From assembly GCF_014651115.1 (NCBI RefSeq), contig NZ_BMWG01000021.1, positions 89,957 through 153,956 of the forward strand: a stretch of DNA of 64,000 bases. Reading direction: 5' to 3'. Below the pieces are notes generated by a model. It saw only the letters and a program-made list of their open reading frames with translations. It was not told the origin of the DNA and searched no databases. This stretch comes from Streptomyces inusitatus. Lineage in GTDB: Bacteria > Actinomycetota > Actinomycetes > Streptomycetales > Streptomycetaceae. The position numbers were made by a program, and so were the translations under genes. Below are positions 52,901 to 62,530 of the stretch, piece after piece (within the stretch, counting starts at the first letter, position 1; every line of letters begins with the position of its first letter).

Positions 52901-53566
52901 ATGTCCGCCGACGAACGCGCGCCGGGCTCCGGCCGGTTCCTCACCGGGGTCGCCTGGGCGGTGCTGCTGCTCGGGCTCTGGCTCTGGGGCCACGAGGTCA
53001 CCGGCGGCCCCGGCGGCAGCTCGGCCCCCACCACCGGCGACGCCGCCGCCGTCGGCAGACCCCTCGGGGTGCCGCTGCCGCCCGCGCACCGTCCGCTGGA
53101 GCCCGCCCGGCCCAGCCGTGTCGACATCCCCTCCATAGGCGTCACCGCCCCCGTGGTGCCGCGCGGCCTGGACGCCGCCGGCGCGATCGACCCGCCGCCC
53201 TACGCCACCCCCCGGACGGTCGGCTGGTACGGCGGCGGTACGCAGCCGGGCGCGCGGGGCGCGTCCCTGCTCGTCGGCCATGTGGACACCGAGACCAGAC
53301 CCGCCGTCTTCTACGGTCTGAGCGCCACCCGCCCCGGCGAGAAGATCCGGGTGACCCGGGCGGACGGCTCGGTCGCCGAGTTCACCATCGACGACGTCCA
53401 GGTCTTCGGCCGGGAGCGCTTCGACGCGCGGAAGGTGTACGGACCGCACCGCGAGGGCCGGGCGGAGCTGCGGCTGATCACCTGCGGGGGCACCTTCGAC
53501 CGGGCGACCGGAAGCTACACGGCCAATGTGGTCGTATCCGCCTATCTCACCGGCGTACGACGGTAG
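52901..53566 (+). CDS. class F sortase
   Basis: A 221-residue membrane-anchored transpeptidase: one N-terminal helix (FLTGVAWAVLLLGLWLWG), a Pro-rich linker, then the sortase fold. Catalytic His is in LLVGHVDTE, Cys in LITCGGTFD, followed by the Tyr-Thr-Ala-Asn strand. Class F sortases of actinobacteria have poorly defined substrates. It follows the secreted partner gene by 10 bases. Confidence 0.9.
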   Translation: MSADERAPGSGRFLTGVAWAVLLLGLWLWGHEVTGGPGGSSAPTTGDAAAVGRPLGVPLPPAHRPLEPARPSRVDIPSIGVTAPVVPRGLDAAGAIDPPPYATPRTVGWYGGGTQPGARGASLLVGHVDTETRPAVFYGLSATRPGEKIRVTRADGSVAEFTIDDVQVFGRERFDARKVYGPHREGRAELRLITCGGTFDRATGSYTANVVVSAYLTGVRR

Positions 53567-53714
53567 GAGACCTCCCGGGCGATGGACCGGGCAGTGGGCC
53601 GGGGGCATGGGCCTCCTACCCCGCTGACCTGGTGTGCCAGGATGGAATCGACCGGTATTGGCCGGGGCGTCAGGCTCCGAGATGCCTCGGACCAGCACGG
53701 CCAAGGGGGAGCGG

Positions 53715-54713
53715 ATGCAGATGAGTCGGACCGGACGCGCCACGGCGGGGATCGCGGGGGCGGCGGCACTGCTGCTCTCCGGCTGTACGTCGCAGGGCGG
53801 CGGGGAGCCGAAGCTGAAGGTGAGTCAGCACCCCCGGGCCGCCGATCCGTACTGGGTCAACCCGGAGGGGAACGCGGCCCGGCAGGTCCTGGCCTACCGG
53901 GAGGACGGCGAGGACGAGAAGGCCGCGCTGATCGAGAGGATAGCCACCCAGCCGGTCGCCGAGTGGATCGGCACGGAGAACGTCGAGGCCGAGACCCGGC
54001 GCATCACCGAGTCGGCCGCCGAGGCCGACCGGGACGCCCTGCTGGTGCTCTACAACATCCCCCACCGCGACTGCGGACAGTTCTCCAAGGGCGGCGCGGC
54101 CGACGCCGACGCCTACCGCGACTTCATCGACCAGGCGGCCAAGGGCATCGGCGACCGGCGGGCCACCGTGATCCTGGAGCCGGACGCGGTGCTCCACCTG
54201 GTGGACAACTGCACCCCCAAGGAGTTCCACGAGGAGCGCTATCAGCTCCTGTGGGGCGCGGTCGACCGGCTGAAGAAGCAGCCCCGCACCAAGGTCTACC
54301 TGGACGCGGGGAACGCCGGCTGGTCGAACCCCGACGCGCTCCAGGAGCCGCTGCGCCGGGCCGGTGTGGACAAGGCGGACGGCTTCGCCCTCAATGTCTC
54401 CAACTTCTATCCGACCGCCGCGAGCGCCGAGTTCGGCAAGAAGCTCTCCGCGAAGATCCACGGCAAGCCGTTCGTCATCGACACCAGCCGCAACGGCGAG
54501 GGCCCGTACACCGGGGGCGACCCCAAGGAGAACTGGTGCAATCCGCCCGGCCGGGCGCTCGGCGAGACGCCGACCGTCGACACCGGGGATCCGCTGGTGG
54601 ACGCCTATCTCTGGATCAAGCGCCCCGGGGAGTCGGACGGGGAGTGCAAGGGCGGCCCCAGGGCGGGCGAGTGGTGGCCCGAGTACGCGCTGGGCCTCGC
54701 CCGGGGCGCGTAG
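53715..54713 (+). CDS. cslZ: GH6 family glycoside hydrolase lipoprotein CslZ
   Basis: A 332-residue lipoprotein (lipobox LLSGC) with a GH6 cellulase domain: LVLYNIPHRDCGQFSKGG, VILEPDAVLHLVDNC (catalytic Asp region), VYLDAGNAGWSNPDAL, FVIDTSRNGEGPY and ENWCNPPGRALG. In S. coelicolor cslZ (SCO2838) is next to glxA-cslA and acts on the apical beta-glucan made by CslA. Here cslZ is convergent with glxA-cslA. ATG 53715 or 53721. Confidence 0.9.
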   Translation: MQMSRTGRATAGIAGAAALLLSGCTSQGGGEPKLKVSQHPRAADPYWVNPEGNAARQVLAYREDGEDEKAALIERIATQPVAEWIGTENVEAETRRITESAAEADRDALLVLYNIPHRDCGQFSKGGAADADAYRDFIDQAAKGIGDRRATVILEPDAVLHLVDNCTPKEFHEERYQLLWGAVDRLKKQPRTKVYLDAGNAGWSNPDALQEPLRRAGVDKADGFALNVSNFYPTAASAEFGKKLSAKIHGKPFVIDTSRNGEGPYTGGDPKENWCNPPGRALGETPTVDTGDPLVDAYLWIKRPGESDGECKGGPRAGEWWPEYALGLARGA

Positions 54714-54724
54714 AGGCGGAAACG

Positions 54725-54762
54725 GCGCGGGGCTCCGGACGGACAAGTCCGGAGCCCCGCGC
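54725..54762. terminator. bidirectional 16-bp terminator between cslZ and glxA
   Basis: GCGCGGGGCTCCGGAC and its exact complement with loop GGACAA, between the convergent stops at 54713 and 54786. Confidence 0.85.
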
Positions 54763-54785
54763 CGCGCGTGTGGACGGTGTGCCGC

Positions 54786-56738
54786 TTACGGCACCTCGAC
54801 CCAGACCGCCTCGGACGGCGTTCCTTGGTCGTCCGTCACAAAGAACATGTACCGGCCCGAGGGCACCAGCGCCCGGTTCTCCGGCACGGTGACCTCGACG
54901 CCGTCCGCCGTCTTCGTCGTCTCCAGCGCGATGGTGCGCTGGTCGACATCGGTGACATGGGTGACCGCACTGGGCTTCAGCAGCTTCGCCGAGGTGAGCG
55001 GATTCTCGCTGGTGACCTTGAAGGTGCCCTTCCCGCCGCGCTCGATCCGCTCGGGGCCGCCGCTGACCTCGGGCCGGGTGTCCCGGTAGAGATACGGCGG
55101 CTCGTAGATCTCGATCCGCTGCTCGAAGACGCCCGGCCTGGTGTTGGCCTTGTCCGCGTAGAGCGAGTCCGAACCGAAGATCATCACCCGGCCGTCCGGC
55201 AGCAGCAGCGAGCCGGAGTGGTAGTTGCGGCCCACCCGGGGGTCGGCGACACGGGTGTATTCGCCCGACTTCGGATCGTAGGTCCGGGCCTGGAGCACAT
55301 TGGAGCCGCTGCGGCCCCGGTAGTCCTGGGACCCGCCGGTGACCAGGACCGAGTCGTCGGGGAGCAGCGAGGCGCTCGGGTAGCGGGTGCCCTTCTCCAG
55401 GGAAGCGCCGTCCTCGAAGCGCGGCTTGTCCTTCTTGAGGTCCACCAGCCGTGACTTCTCGCTGGAGTTCTCGTCCTCGCCGACCCCGCCGCCGCCGATG
55501 ACCATGAACCGCTGGTCCTGGGCGGGCGGCAGCATCACGGTCGCCGAGGTCTCCATCTGGTCGGCGTCGCTCAGCCCGGGGATCTTCTCGAACTCATTGG
55601 TGTCCAGGTCCCAGACGCCCGGGTCACGGCCGACGTCGGCGGGTCCGTAACCGGCGTTGGAGCCGGAGTAGAAGAGCTTGCCGTTGTCCATCAGGAAGAT
55701 CGCCGGATAGGTGGGGAACTTCCTGATCTTCCCGGTGTACTCCCACTTCTTCGTCTCGGGGTCGTAGATCTCGTCCTTGCCGGGGACGATCGCGCCGATC
55801 TCGTCGAGCCCGGAGAGCGCGAGCACCTTCCCGTCCTCAAGAGTGGTCAGCGTGGGGTACCAGCGGGCCTCGTTCATCGGGTCGACGGGGATGTACTTCT
55901 CCGCCACCGGGTCGAACTCGTAGGAGTCCTTGATGCCCTGGAAGTCCTTCTTGTCGAGCGCGAGCTTCTGGGCGATCGCGTAGACATTGCGGGTGTCGTC
56001 GCCGGTGAGGCCGTGCACCCGGTAGTTGTCCTCGGTGCCGGTCTCGTACTCCTTGCCGGTCTTCTCGGCCTCGACATAGATCCGGCCCAGCCCCGCCTCG
56101 GTCCGGAGGAACCGCCCGGTCTTCTCGTCGAAGATCTTCTTCGCCTTCTCCACCAGGACCGGGTCCTTGGAGACGAAGGTCTTGCCGTTCTTCTTGCCGG
56201 TGAACTTGGTGCCGGCGGGGAGGGTCTTGGGCGCGTCGGGGTCCTCATTGTGGACGATCATCAGACCGCCCGCCTTGGTGACATCGCCCTGGAGCTTCTC
56301 GTACCGCTTGGTACCGCCCGCGACCAGCAGCTTTCCATCCGGCAGCTGGGTGTGTCCGGCGCAGAACATATCGGCGGGCGTGGGTATCTTCTTGAAGACG
56401 TCGGTCTTGGGATCCCACAGCACCGTTTCGAACTTCTTGGCGTCGAAGTTCTTCTGGTTGTTGCCGGAACCGGCGATCAGCAGCACCTTGCCGGTGTGCA
56501 GCAGCGCCGCGTGGATCGCGTTGACCCGGAACTCGGACGGGATGTCCAGGAAGCTCCACTTGCCGTTCGCGGCCTTGTACTCCGGCTGGTCGATCTTGTA
56601 CTCGTGGTACTTCGCCGTGCCGTAGCGCCACATCGCCGGGCCGTTCATCCCGGCCACCGCGACGACCACCGCCACGCCTATCGCCAGCCGACGGGCGCGC
56701 CTCTTGCGGTGATCGGTCCGCGCGGCTCTCCTGCTCAT
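54786..56738 (-). CDS. glxA: copper radical oxidase GlxA
   Basis: A 650-residue mononuclear copper enzyme of the galactose/glyoxal oxidase family with an N-terminal membrane anchor (LAIGVAVVVAVAGM). The Tyr-Cys cofactor residues are C126 (DMFCAGHTQLPDGKLLVAGG) and Y294 in RWYPTL, with W293 beside it. Kelch repeats follow (VLVTGGSQDYRG, RNYHSGSLLLPDGRVMIFGS). GlxA is needed for the apical glycan made by CslA and for morphology. Its ATG overlaps the cslA stop (ATGA), so the pair is coupled. Confidence 0.94.
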   Translation of the reverse strand: MSRRAARTDHRKRRARRLAIGVAVVVAVAGMNGPAMWRYGTAKYHEYKIDQPEYKAANGKWSFLDIPSEFRVNAIHAALLHTGKVLLIAGSGNNQKNFDAKKFETVLWDPKTDVFKKIPTPADMFCAGHTQLPDGKLLVAGGTKRYEKLQGDVTKAGGLMIVHNEDPDAPKTLPAGTKFTGKKNGKTFVSKDPVLVEKAKKIFDEKTGRFLRTEAGLGRIYVEAEKTGKEYETGTEDNYRVHGLTGDDTRNVYAIAQKLALDKKDFQGIKDSYEFDPVAEKYIPVDPMNEARWYPTLTTLEDGKVLALSGLDEIGAIVPGKDEIYDPETKKWEYTGKIRKFPTYPAIFLMDNGKLFYSGSNAGYGPADVGRDPGVWDLDTNEFEKIPGLSDADQMETSATVMLPPAQDQRFMVIGGGGVGEDENSSEKSRLVDLKKDKPRFEDGASLEKGTRYPSASLLPDDSVLVTGGSQDYRGRSGSNVLQARTYDPKSGEYTRVADPRVGRNYHSGSLLLPDGRVMIFGSDSLYADKANTRPGVFEQRIEIYEPPYLYRDTRPEVSGGPERIERGGKGTFKVTSENPLTSAKLLKPSAVTHVTDVDQRTIALETTKTADGVEVTVPENRALVPSGRYMFFVTDDQGTPSEAVWVEVP

Positions 56739-58696
56739 TTCTTACGTCCCCCAAGGGCGATCTGCATGGTTTGTTCGGAGTCACCTGTTCCGGCGGGCGG
56801 CCGGGGCGTCGCGGGCGGCTGGGACGGCTGGGGCGGCGTGGGCGCGGGGGCGGACCCGGCCGCCCTGCCCGCTCCGCCGCCGCGCCGCCTGCGGCGCTTC
56901 CGCTTCTTCTTCTCCTCGTGGAGGGAGTGCCGCCAGACGAGGATCGGCGCGGCCGTGATCAGCATCGCCAGCGTGGCCCAGGTGATCATCGCCGGATGAT
57001 CGTGGCCGAAGACGAAGGACGAGGCGAGCGAGGCGCCGAAGACGAAGATGAAGAAGAGATGGATCCGGAAGGTGCCGAACAGCGTGTCAGGGCTGGAGGA
57101 GTCGCCCTTCGGGGTCACGACGAAGGAGCTCTTGCGGCGGAGTACGGCGTCCATCAGCGAGCGGGCGTAGATCGGCGCGGAGAGCGCCGACATCATCATT
57201 CCCGCGAGGCCGCCGGAGCCCTCGGGCTCGTGCGGCGAGACATTGTGGCGGCGGTTCCAGATGTACAGGCCGATCTGGAGAGCCGAGGCGTTTCCGTAGA
57301 GCATCATCCAGATCAGCGGGTCGATCTGCACACCCGAGGCACCCATGCCCAGGAACAGGGCGCAGCTGAGGGCTGCCAGGATCCAGTTGAGGGCGGACAT
57401 CGGATAGAAGATGATCATCATGGTGTAGTTGAAGAGCTTGCTGACCGGCAGGGAGCCGTAGCCTCTCCAGTACTGCTTGAGGATCGTCTCGTAGGTGCCC
57501 CGGGACCAGCGCAGCTGCTGGGTGAAGAAGTCGGTCCAGGCGGTGGGGCCCTCGCCGACGGCCAGGACGTCCGGGGTGTAGACCGAGCGCCAGCGGTTGC
57601 CGGAGGCCGGGTTCTTGGCCCGGTGCATCTCGAAGCCGGTCGCCATGTCCTCGGTGATCGAGTCGTACAGACCGCCGATCTGCTTCAGCGCGGAGATCCG
57701 GACGGCGTTGGAGGTGCCGACGAACATGGGCGCGCCGTAGCGGTTGCCCGCGCGCTGGATCAGGGCGTGGAAGAGGAACTGCTGGGACTCGGCGGCCTTG
57801 GTGACGAAGCTGTCGTAGTTGCCGTAGACCTGGGGGCCGATGACGAAGCCGACGTCCGGGTCGCGGAAGTAGCCGAGCATCCGCTCCAGATAGTTGGGCA
57901 GCGGGATGTGGTCGGTGTCGACGGAGGCGAAGTAGTCGTAGTCGTCGCCGTGTGCGTCGAGCCAGGCGTTGTAGTTGCCGTGCTTGGTCTTGGCGCGGTG
58001 CGCGCCCTTGGCCTGGTTCCACTTCGCGACGCCCTTGCGGGAGAAGTGGTGCACACCGAGCCGGGCGCAGACCTCCTTGACCTCGGGGTCGTCGCCCTCG
58101 TCCAGCAGCCAGACGTGCATCAGTCCCCGGTGGCGGATGCGTACGGCCGCCTCCAGGGTCTTGGTGACCATCTCCAGGGGCTCTTTGCCGGGGACGAAGG
58201 AGGTCAGGAAGGCGACCTTGGTGCCGCTCTCGGGGACCACGGGTATCGGGTCGCGGGCGACCAGCGTCGCGTGCGCGTTGGAGAGCACGTTCAGCGTGCG
58301 GAACAGCTCGATCAGCCCGATCGACACCAGCATGACGATGTCGAGGACGAGCAGGGTGTCGTTCTTGAGGTTGGGGTCGCGCTCGGTCCAGTGCGAGGGC
58401 TGCATCAGCCAGACGAAGAGTCCGAGGGAGACGAGCGGCGCCGCGCCCAGCAGGAGGGCCGCGCGTATCCGGTGCGGCTCCTGGGAGAGCAGGGAGCGGT
58501 ACTCGACGGTGTAGGGCTTGACCGGATCGGGTTGGGTGAGGGGGCCGGCCAGCCTGCTGTAGTGCTCGTAGTCGTACTTGGGCGGGGCCTTGCGGGGGCG
58601 GGGCTGCCGGCCGCCGGTGCGGCCGGGCACCACTCTGAGCTGGGTTGTCAGGGAAGGGTCGCTGGACCCCTCGGCGCCGTTCGGCGTCGACGTCAT
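56735..58696 (-). CDS. cslA: cellulose synthase-like glycosyltransferase CslA
   Basis: A 653-residue GT2 enzyme that makes a beta-glucan at hyphal tips. Domain order: cytoplasmic tail, two helices, catalytic domain (SVDTDHIP; ITEDMATGFEM; QQLRWSRGTYE matching D-D-D-QxxRW), then about five helices and a basic C-terminus (KKRKRRRRRG) with a Pro-rich tail. It lies directly upstream of glxA in one operon. GGGGGG precedes the ATG. Confidence 0.94.
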   Translation of the reverse strand: MTSTPNGAEGSSDPSLTTQLRVVPGRTGGRQPRPRKAPPKYDYEHYSRLAGPLTQPDPVKPYTVEYRSLLSQEPHRIRAALLLGAAPLVSLGLFVWLMQPSHWTERDPNLKNDTLLVLDIVMLVSIGLIELFRTLNVLSNAHATLVARDPIPVVPESGTKVAFLTSFVPGKEPLEMVTKTLEAAVRIRHRGLMHVWLLDEGDDPEVKEVCARLGVHHFSRKGVAKWNQAKGAHRAKTKHGNYNAWLDAHGDDYDYFASVDTDHIPLPNYLERMLGYFRDPDVGFVIGPQVYGNYDSFVTKAAESQQFLFHALIQRAGNRYGAPMFVGTSNAVRISALKQIGGLYDSITEDMATGFEMHRAKNPASGNRWRSVYTPDVLAVGEGPTAWTDFFTQQLRWSRGTYETILKQYWRGYGSLPVSKLFNYTMMIIFYPMSALNWILAALSCALFLGMGASGVQIDPLIWMMLYGNASALQIGLYIWNRRHNVSPHEPEGSGGLAGMMMSALSAPIYARSLMDAVLRRKSSFVVTPKGDSSSPDTLFGTFRIHLFFIFVFGASLASSFVFGHDHPAMITWATLAMLITAAPILVWRHSLHEEKKKRKRRRRRGGGAGRAAGSAPAPTPPQPSQPPATPRPPAGTGDSEQTMQIALGGRKK

Positions 58697-59160
58697 GGAT
58701 CATCCCCCCGCACGCGTATGCGGCGCGCGTGAATGTGGTGTCGGCGCGTCAGACCGCGAGCCCCCTCGACTCGGTGGCCTGAACGCATGGGTTACGGGCC
58801 ACCGCCGCCGTGGACAGCGGACAGTGATCCGGCGGTTGCACGATGTCTATTGCCGGATGGAGCCGCGCAGGGGACTCCCACCCCGGCGCGCACAACGGAA
58901 TCATGCATTCCATGCACCCTCAACTGCGCCGCGACGGATGTGCGGCCAAGGGTGACGGAATCAGAATAGGGTCTCCGACCGATCACGTGATCGCAAGGGT
59001 CAAATAGCCTAGAATCGGTCATTTGTGCGGTTCACAGGGGGTCTGTGAAAATGCCGGGAGCATGTGTGGATGGCTGAAAAGCTTCCACGGGGCTCGGGAG
59101 TGCGGTACGGGCGTACGACAGAAGCCCCCTCGCCTGAGGCGAGGGGGCTTCCGGTGCGCG
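58697..59160. other. intergenic region between cslA and tRNA-Lys
   Basis: No gene is supported. It should hold the cslA promoter near 58700-58800. A perfect 12-base palindrome GATCACGTGATC lies at about 58980, followed by TAGAAT, a possible rightward -10. No dre site was seen, unlike nag and LPMO genes. Confidence 0.5.
59121..59151 (-). terminator. 14-bp terminator downstream of tRNA-Lys
   Basis: GAAGCCCCCTCGCC and its exact complement with a TGA loop, 10 bases beyond the tRNA 3' end on the minus strand. Confidence 0.85.
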
Positions 59161-59234
59161 TGCGCCGCCAGGGACTCGAACCCCGGACCCGCTGATTAAG
59201 AGTCAGCTGCTCTAACCAACTGAGCTAGCGGCGC
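59161..59234 (-). tRNA. tRNA-Lys (CUU), copy 1
   Basis: A 74-base cloverleaf: acceptor GCGCCGC/GCGGCGC, AGTTGGTTAGA D-loop, anticodon loop CTCTTAA (CTT), T-loop TTCGAGT, A73, CCA not encoded. Identical to the gene at 63605. Confidence 0.95.
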
Positions 59235-59373
59235 GTGCTGACCTGGACAACTCTACCGGACCCCGGGAGGTGCTCCCGACCATTGCCCGCTCGTACCGGC
59301 CTGTCGGATGGTCGGTTTTTCCCGGCAGTCCCGCAAAATGGGGTAAATCGCTACAAGTCCGGAAGGGATGGAG

Positions 59374-61050
59374 ATGAGCGTGCCGGTGTTCGAGGAGTAC
59401 GAGCCCGCTCCCGACTGCGGCTGTCCCGGGTGCTTCCCGCGTCCGCGCGCGCTGCCGTCCGGGGGCCGTCCGGCGGCGCACGGACGCCGCGGGGCTCTGG
59501 TGCTCCTCACCGCCGCCGGGGTGGTGCTCGGCGGGGCGGCGGGTCCGGTCCACGCGGTGACCGCGCCGCCGGTCGCGCCGGGACCCGCCACCGCGCCCGC
59601 GTCCGCTCCCGACCCGGGTCCTGCCTCCGCTCCGGTTACGGCTCCGCTTCCGTCTCCCGCACCGGCGGCCGAGCTGCCGGCCGTACCGTCTCCCGCGCCC
59701 TCTCCCGTACCGTCGTCCTCCGCGCCTCCGGCCGTGCCGCCGGCGGCGCCCCTGCCCGATCCGCCGGTCGAACCGGTGCCGGCCGTGCCCGCGCCCGCCG
59801 TGCCCGTACCCGCTGTGCCCGCGCCCGTGCCGGGTCCGGCCGCCGAGCCGGTGCCCGCGCCGCCGATGCCGGTGCGGGCGACGACCCGCGCCGAGATCAT
59901 CGCCCGGGCCAAGGAGTGGCTCGCCGCCAAGGTTCCGTACAGCATGAAGACGTACTGGAGCGACGGCTACCGCCAGGACTGCTCCGGATTCGTCTCCATG
60001 GCCTGGGGCCTGGCCCGCAACGAGTGGACCGGGACCCTCGCCCAGTACGGCACCCGCATCGCGCGGGAGGAGCTGCGCCCCGGCGACATCCTGCTCTTCC
60101 ACAATCCGGTCGCCCCGAACGAGGACTCGCACGTCACGATCTTCGGCGGCTGGTCCGACGACGCGCGCACCTCCTATCTGGCCTATGAGCAGACCAGGCC
60201 GCACACCCGCAGACAGTCCACGCCCATGGCCTACTGGAGCGACTCCGACCAGTACGTCGCCTACCGCAGGCTGGAGCTGACGGACACCGACACCGACACC
60301 GGCGCCCTGACGGCGGGGACCCCTGCGGCCGACGCCTACCCGGGCGAGTCCGCCTTCGGCCCCGGCGCGAACAACGCGCACGTCACCCGGCTCGGCCGGA
60401 TGCTGCTCGCGCGCGGCGGCGCGCGCTTCTACACGGAGGGCCCCGGCCCGGTCTGGGGCGAGGCGGACCGCCGGGCGACCGAGGCGTTCCAGTGGGCCCA
60501 GGGGTGGAGCGGCGGTGACGCGGACGGGGAGCCGGGCCCGGAGACCTGGCGGCTGCTGGTGACGGGGGAGGGCCAGGACATTCCGCCGGAGCCCGTCGCG
60601 GCGGAGCCGACGGCCCCGGCCCCTGCTCCGGTTCCGGTTCCTGCTCCGGTTCCCGACCCGGCCGCTGCCGACGCGGTGGACGCGAAGGCCCGGGCGGCCG
60701 TGCCGCCCTACCCGGGGCGCGGGCACTTCCGGCCCGGGCGGTCCGGCGCGCCGGTCGACCGGCTCGGCAGACGGCTGGTCCAGCGCGGCTTCGGCCGCCA
60801 CTACACCTCGGGGCCGGGGCCGGTCTGGACCGAGGAGGACCGGCGCAATGTGGAGGCGTTCCAGCGGGCCCAGGGCTGGCGCGGGCCCGCCGCCGACGGC
60901 TACCCGGGCCCGGAGACCTGGCGGCGGCTGTTCGGCGGCCCGGCCTCCGCCTCCGCCCCTGCCCCTGCCCCTGCCGCCGTCGCCGGGGCCGGGGCGGCCT
61001 CGGCCGAGACCGTCGCAGTGACCCGACAGAAGAGGCGAGAGCAGTCATGA
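59374..61050 (+). CDS. NlpC/P60 peptidase with two peptidoglycan-binding domains
   Basis: A 558-residue cell-wall hydrolase. It has a short N-terminal CGCPGC motif, one hydrophobic segment (LVLLTAAGVVLGGAAGPV), 120 residues of Pro/Ala repeats, then an NlpC/P60 domain with catalytic Cys in QDCSGFVSMAW and His in DSHVTIFGGW, and two C-terminal domains beginning AYPGES or PYPGRG and ending GxPGPETWR, which look like PG-binding modules. Membrane-tethered or exported. ATG 59374 has GGAAGGG upstream; 59368 is too close. Coupled to the SPFH gene (ATGA). Confidence 0.85.
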   Translation: MSVPVFEEYEPAPDCGCPGCFPRPRALPSGGRPAAHGRRGALVLLTAAGVVLGGAAGPVHAVTAPPVAPGPATAPASAPDPGPASAPVTAPLPSPAPAAELPAVPSPAPSPVPSSSAPPAVPPAAPLPDPPVEPVPAVPAPAVPVPAVPAPVPGPAAEPVPAPPMPVRATTRAEIIARAKEWLAAKVPYSMKTYWSDGYRQDCSGFVSMAWGLARNEWTGTLAQYGTRIAREELRPGDILLFHNPVAPNEDSHVTIFGGWSDDARTSYLAYEQTRPHTRRQSTPMAYWSDSDQYVAYRRLELTDTDTDTGALTAGTPAADAYPGESAFGPGANNAHVTRLGRMLLARGGARFYTEGPGPVWGEADRRATEAFQWAQGWSGGDADGEPGPETWRLLVTGEGQDIPPEPVAAEPTAPAPAPVPVPAPVPDPAAADAVDAKARAAVPPYPGRGHFRPGRSGAPVDRLGRRLVQRGFGRHYTSGPGPVWTEEDRRNVEAFQRAQGWRGPAADGYPGPETWRRLFGGPASASAPAPAPAAVAGAGAASAETVAVTRQKRREQS

Positions 61051-62216
61051 ACACCACGACATCGGGGCCGGAGGGCGGTGACGCCCCGGCCGAAGCGCCG
61101 AGGCACACCCCGGTCATCACCCAGGAGGCGACCACCGAGATCCCGGTCCACCTTCTCTTCCGCGACACCGACGCCCCGCCGGTGGCGCTGCGGCCCGCCG
61201 TGGTCGCGCGGCGCAAGGGCACGGGGGAGCAGCCGAGGGTCGGCCCCGGTCCCGCCGTCCCGCGCACCCCCGCCGCCGCCGTTCCCGTACCCTCGCGGCC
61301 CGCGCCGCCCGGCGATCCGGAGCTGGCCGAGCGCCCCGGCGCGGTGCTGCCCGGCTGGACGGGGCTGGCGGCCGGGGCGTGCGCGATCGCCGGGATCGGC
61401 ACGGTGCTGTGGGGCGCGGGCGCCCTCCCGGAGATGGTGCCCCGGCTCTTCGGGCTGACCGTGTACCCCTTCCACGGCATCGGTCTCGGACTGTGGTGTC
61501 TGCTCGCGCTGGGCGTGGTCATCGCGCTCTTCGCCCTCGGCGGCATCGGGCGCGGCCAGGTCGGCCGGGTCTGGGTGCTCACCCAGTTCGGCGAGTACCG
61601 GGGCAGTGTGCGGCGTACCGGAATGCTGTGGATGAGCCCGATGCTGCTGCGCCACCGGGTCGATGTGCGGCTGCGGCACTGGCGCAGCGATCCGATGCCG
61701 GCCGTGGACGCGGACGGCACGGCGCTGCGGGTGGTGGTCCTGGTGGTGTGGCGGGTGCGCGACACGGCCCGGGCGGTGCTCGGGGTGGAGGACCACGAGG
61801 AGTACTTGAGCGAGCAGGTGGAGTCGGCGATGGCGAGGGTGCTCTCGCAGCTCCCGGCGGACGCCTTCCACGAGGACGCGCCGACGCTGCGCGACGCGGA
61901 GGCGGTGGGCGGCGCGCTGACCCGGATGCTCTCCGCCGAGTGTGTTCCGGTGGGGGTCGAGATCTTCTCGGCGCAGCCGGTGGGGATCGAGTACGCGCCG
62001 GAGGTGGCGGCGGCGATGCAGCGCCGGCAGATCGCGGCGATCGACGCGCGGCACCGGGACAGCGTGCTGACCTCGGTGGTGGACGCGGTGGACGACACGG
62101 TGACCCGGCTGACCGCGCGCGGGCTGGTCGAGCTGGACGACTATGAACGGAAGGCCCTGGTCAAGGATTTGACGGTGGCGTTCTACGCGAGTCGTTCAGG
62201 GGCCCGGGAGGAGTGA
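61047..62216 (+). CDS. SPFH domain membrane protein
   Basis: A 389-residue protein: Pro-rich N-terminus, two membrane helices (LAAGACAIAGIGTVLWGAGAL and LGLWCLLALGVVIALFAL), then an SPFH/Band-7 domain (VWVLTQFGEYRGSVRRTGMLWMSPML, DVRLRHWRSDPMPAVDADGTALRVVVLVVWRV, YAPEVAAAMQRRQIAAIDARH). Such proteins scaffold membrane microdomains. Stop-start overlap with the NlpC gene suggests it positions that hydrolase. Confidence 0.85.
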   Translation: MNTTTSGPEGGDAPAEAPRHTPVITQEATTEIPVHLLFRDTDAPPVALRPAVVARRKGTGEQPRVGPGPAVPRTPAAAVPVPSRPAPPGDPELAERPGAVLPGWTGLAAGACAIAGIGTVLWGAGALPEMVPRLFGLTVYPFHGIGLGLWCLLALGVVIALFALGGIGRGQVGRVWVLTQFGEYRGSVRRTGMLWMSPMLLRHRVDVRLRHWRSDPMPAVDADGTALRVVVLVVWRVRDTARAVLGVEDHEEYLSEQVESAMARVLSQLPADAFHEDAPTLRDAEAVGGALTRMLSAECVPVGVEIFSAQPVGIEYAPEVAAAMQRRQIAAIDARHRDSVLTSVVDAVDDTVTRLTARGLVELDDYERKALVKDLTVAFYASRSGAREE

Positions 62217-62373
62217 GACGGGAGTGAGAGCCCCTGGATCGGGGGCAGGTGGAGGGGGTTGGTCCATCACCCGGTGAAGCACCGCAGGTATGCCGTAGGC
62301 AAAGTGCGGCGATATGCAGGATTCGCCGGAGAAGTTAAGGGGAAGCGGGCGTCCGGCCAAGTGAAGGTTGCCA

Positions 62374-62389
62374 ATTGGTCTGGACATGG
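62374..62389. promoter_or_regulatory. degenerate dre operator (DasR) upstream of the LPMO gene
   Basis: ATTGGTCTGGACATGG: left half-site intact (TTGGTCT), right half with three changes. Weaker than the next site, 40 bases downstream. Confidence 0.6.
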
Positions 62390-62413
62390 TGAACTTCCGT
62401 CAATACATTGGTG

Positions 62414-62429
62414 CTTGGTCTAGACCTGA
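62414..62429. promoter_or_regulatory. dre operator (DasR) upstream of the LPMO gene
   Basis: CTTGGTCTAGACCTGA contains the full TGGTCTAGACC core of the DasR consensus, about 100 bases before the LPMO start. Predicts induction by chitin-derived GlcNAc. Confidence 0.85.
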
Positions 62430-62530
62430 AGGGGCGCGAAAGGAGCGCTCCCAATCCGCTTTGAGATACACCCCCACGCACGCGTGCAAGCACGGCTCAC
62501 TGAACTCCCCCACGTTCCCTGGAGCGAAGC

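Larger units (their letters stand above)
62217..62530. other. LPMO gene promoter region
   Basis: Apart from the two dre-like sites listed separately, the region has a ribosome-binding site (CTGGAGCG) eight bases before the LPMO ATG. No gene or terminator was identified. Confidence 0.5.
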
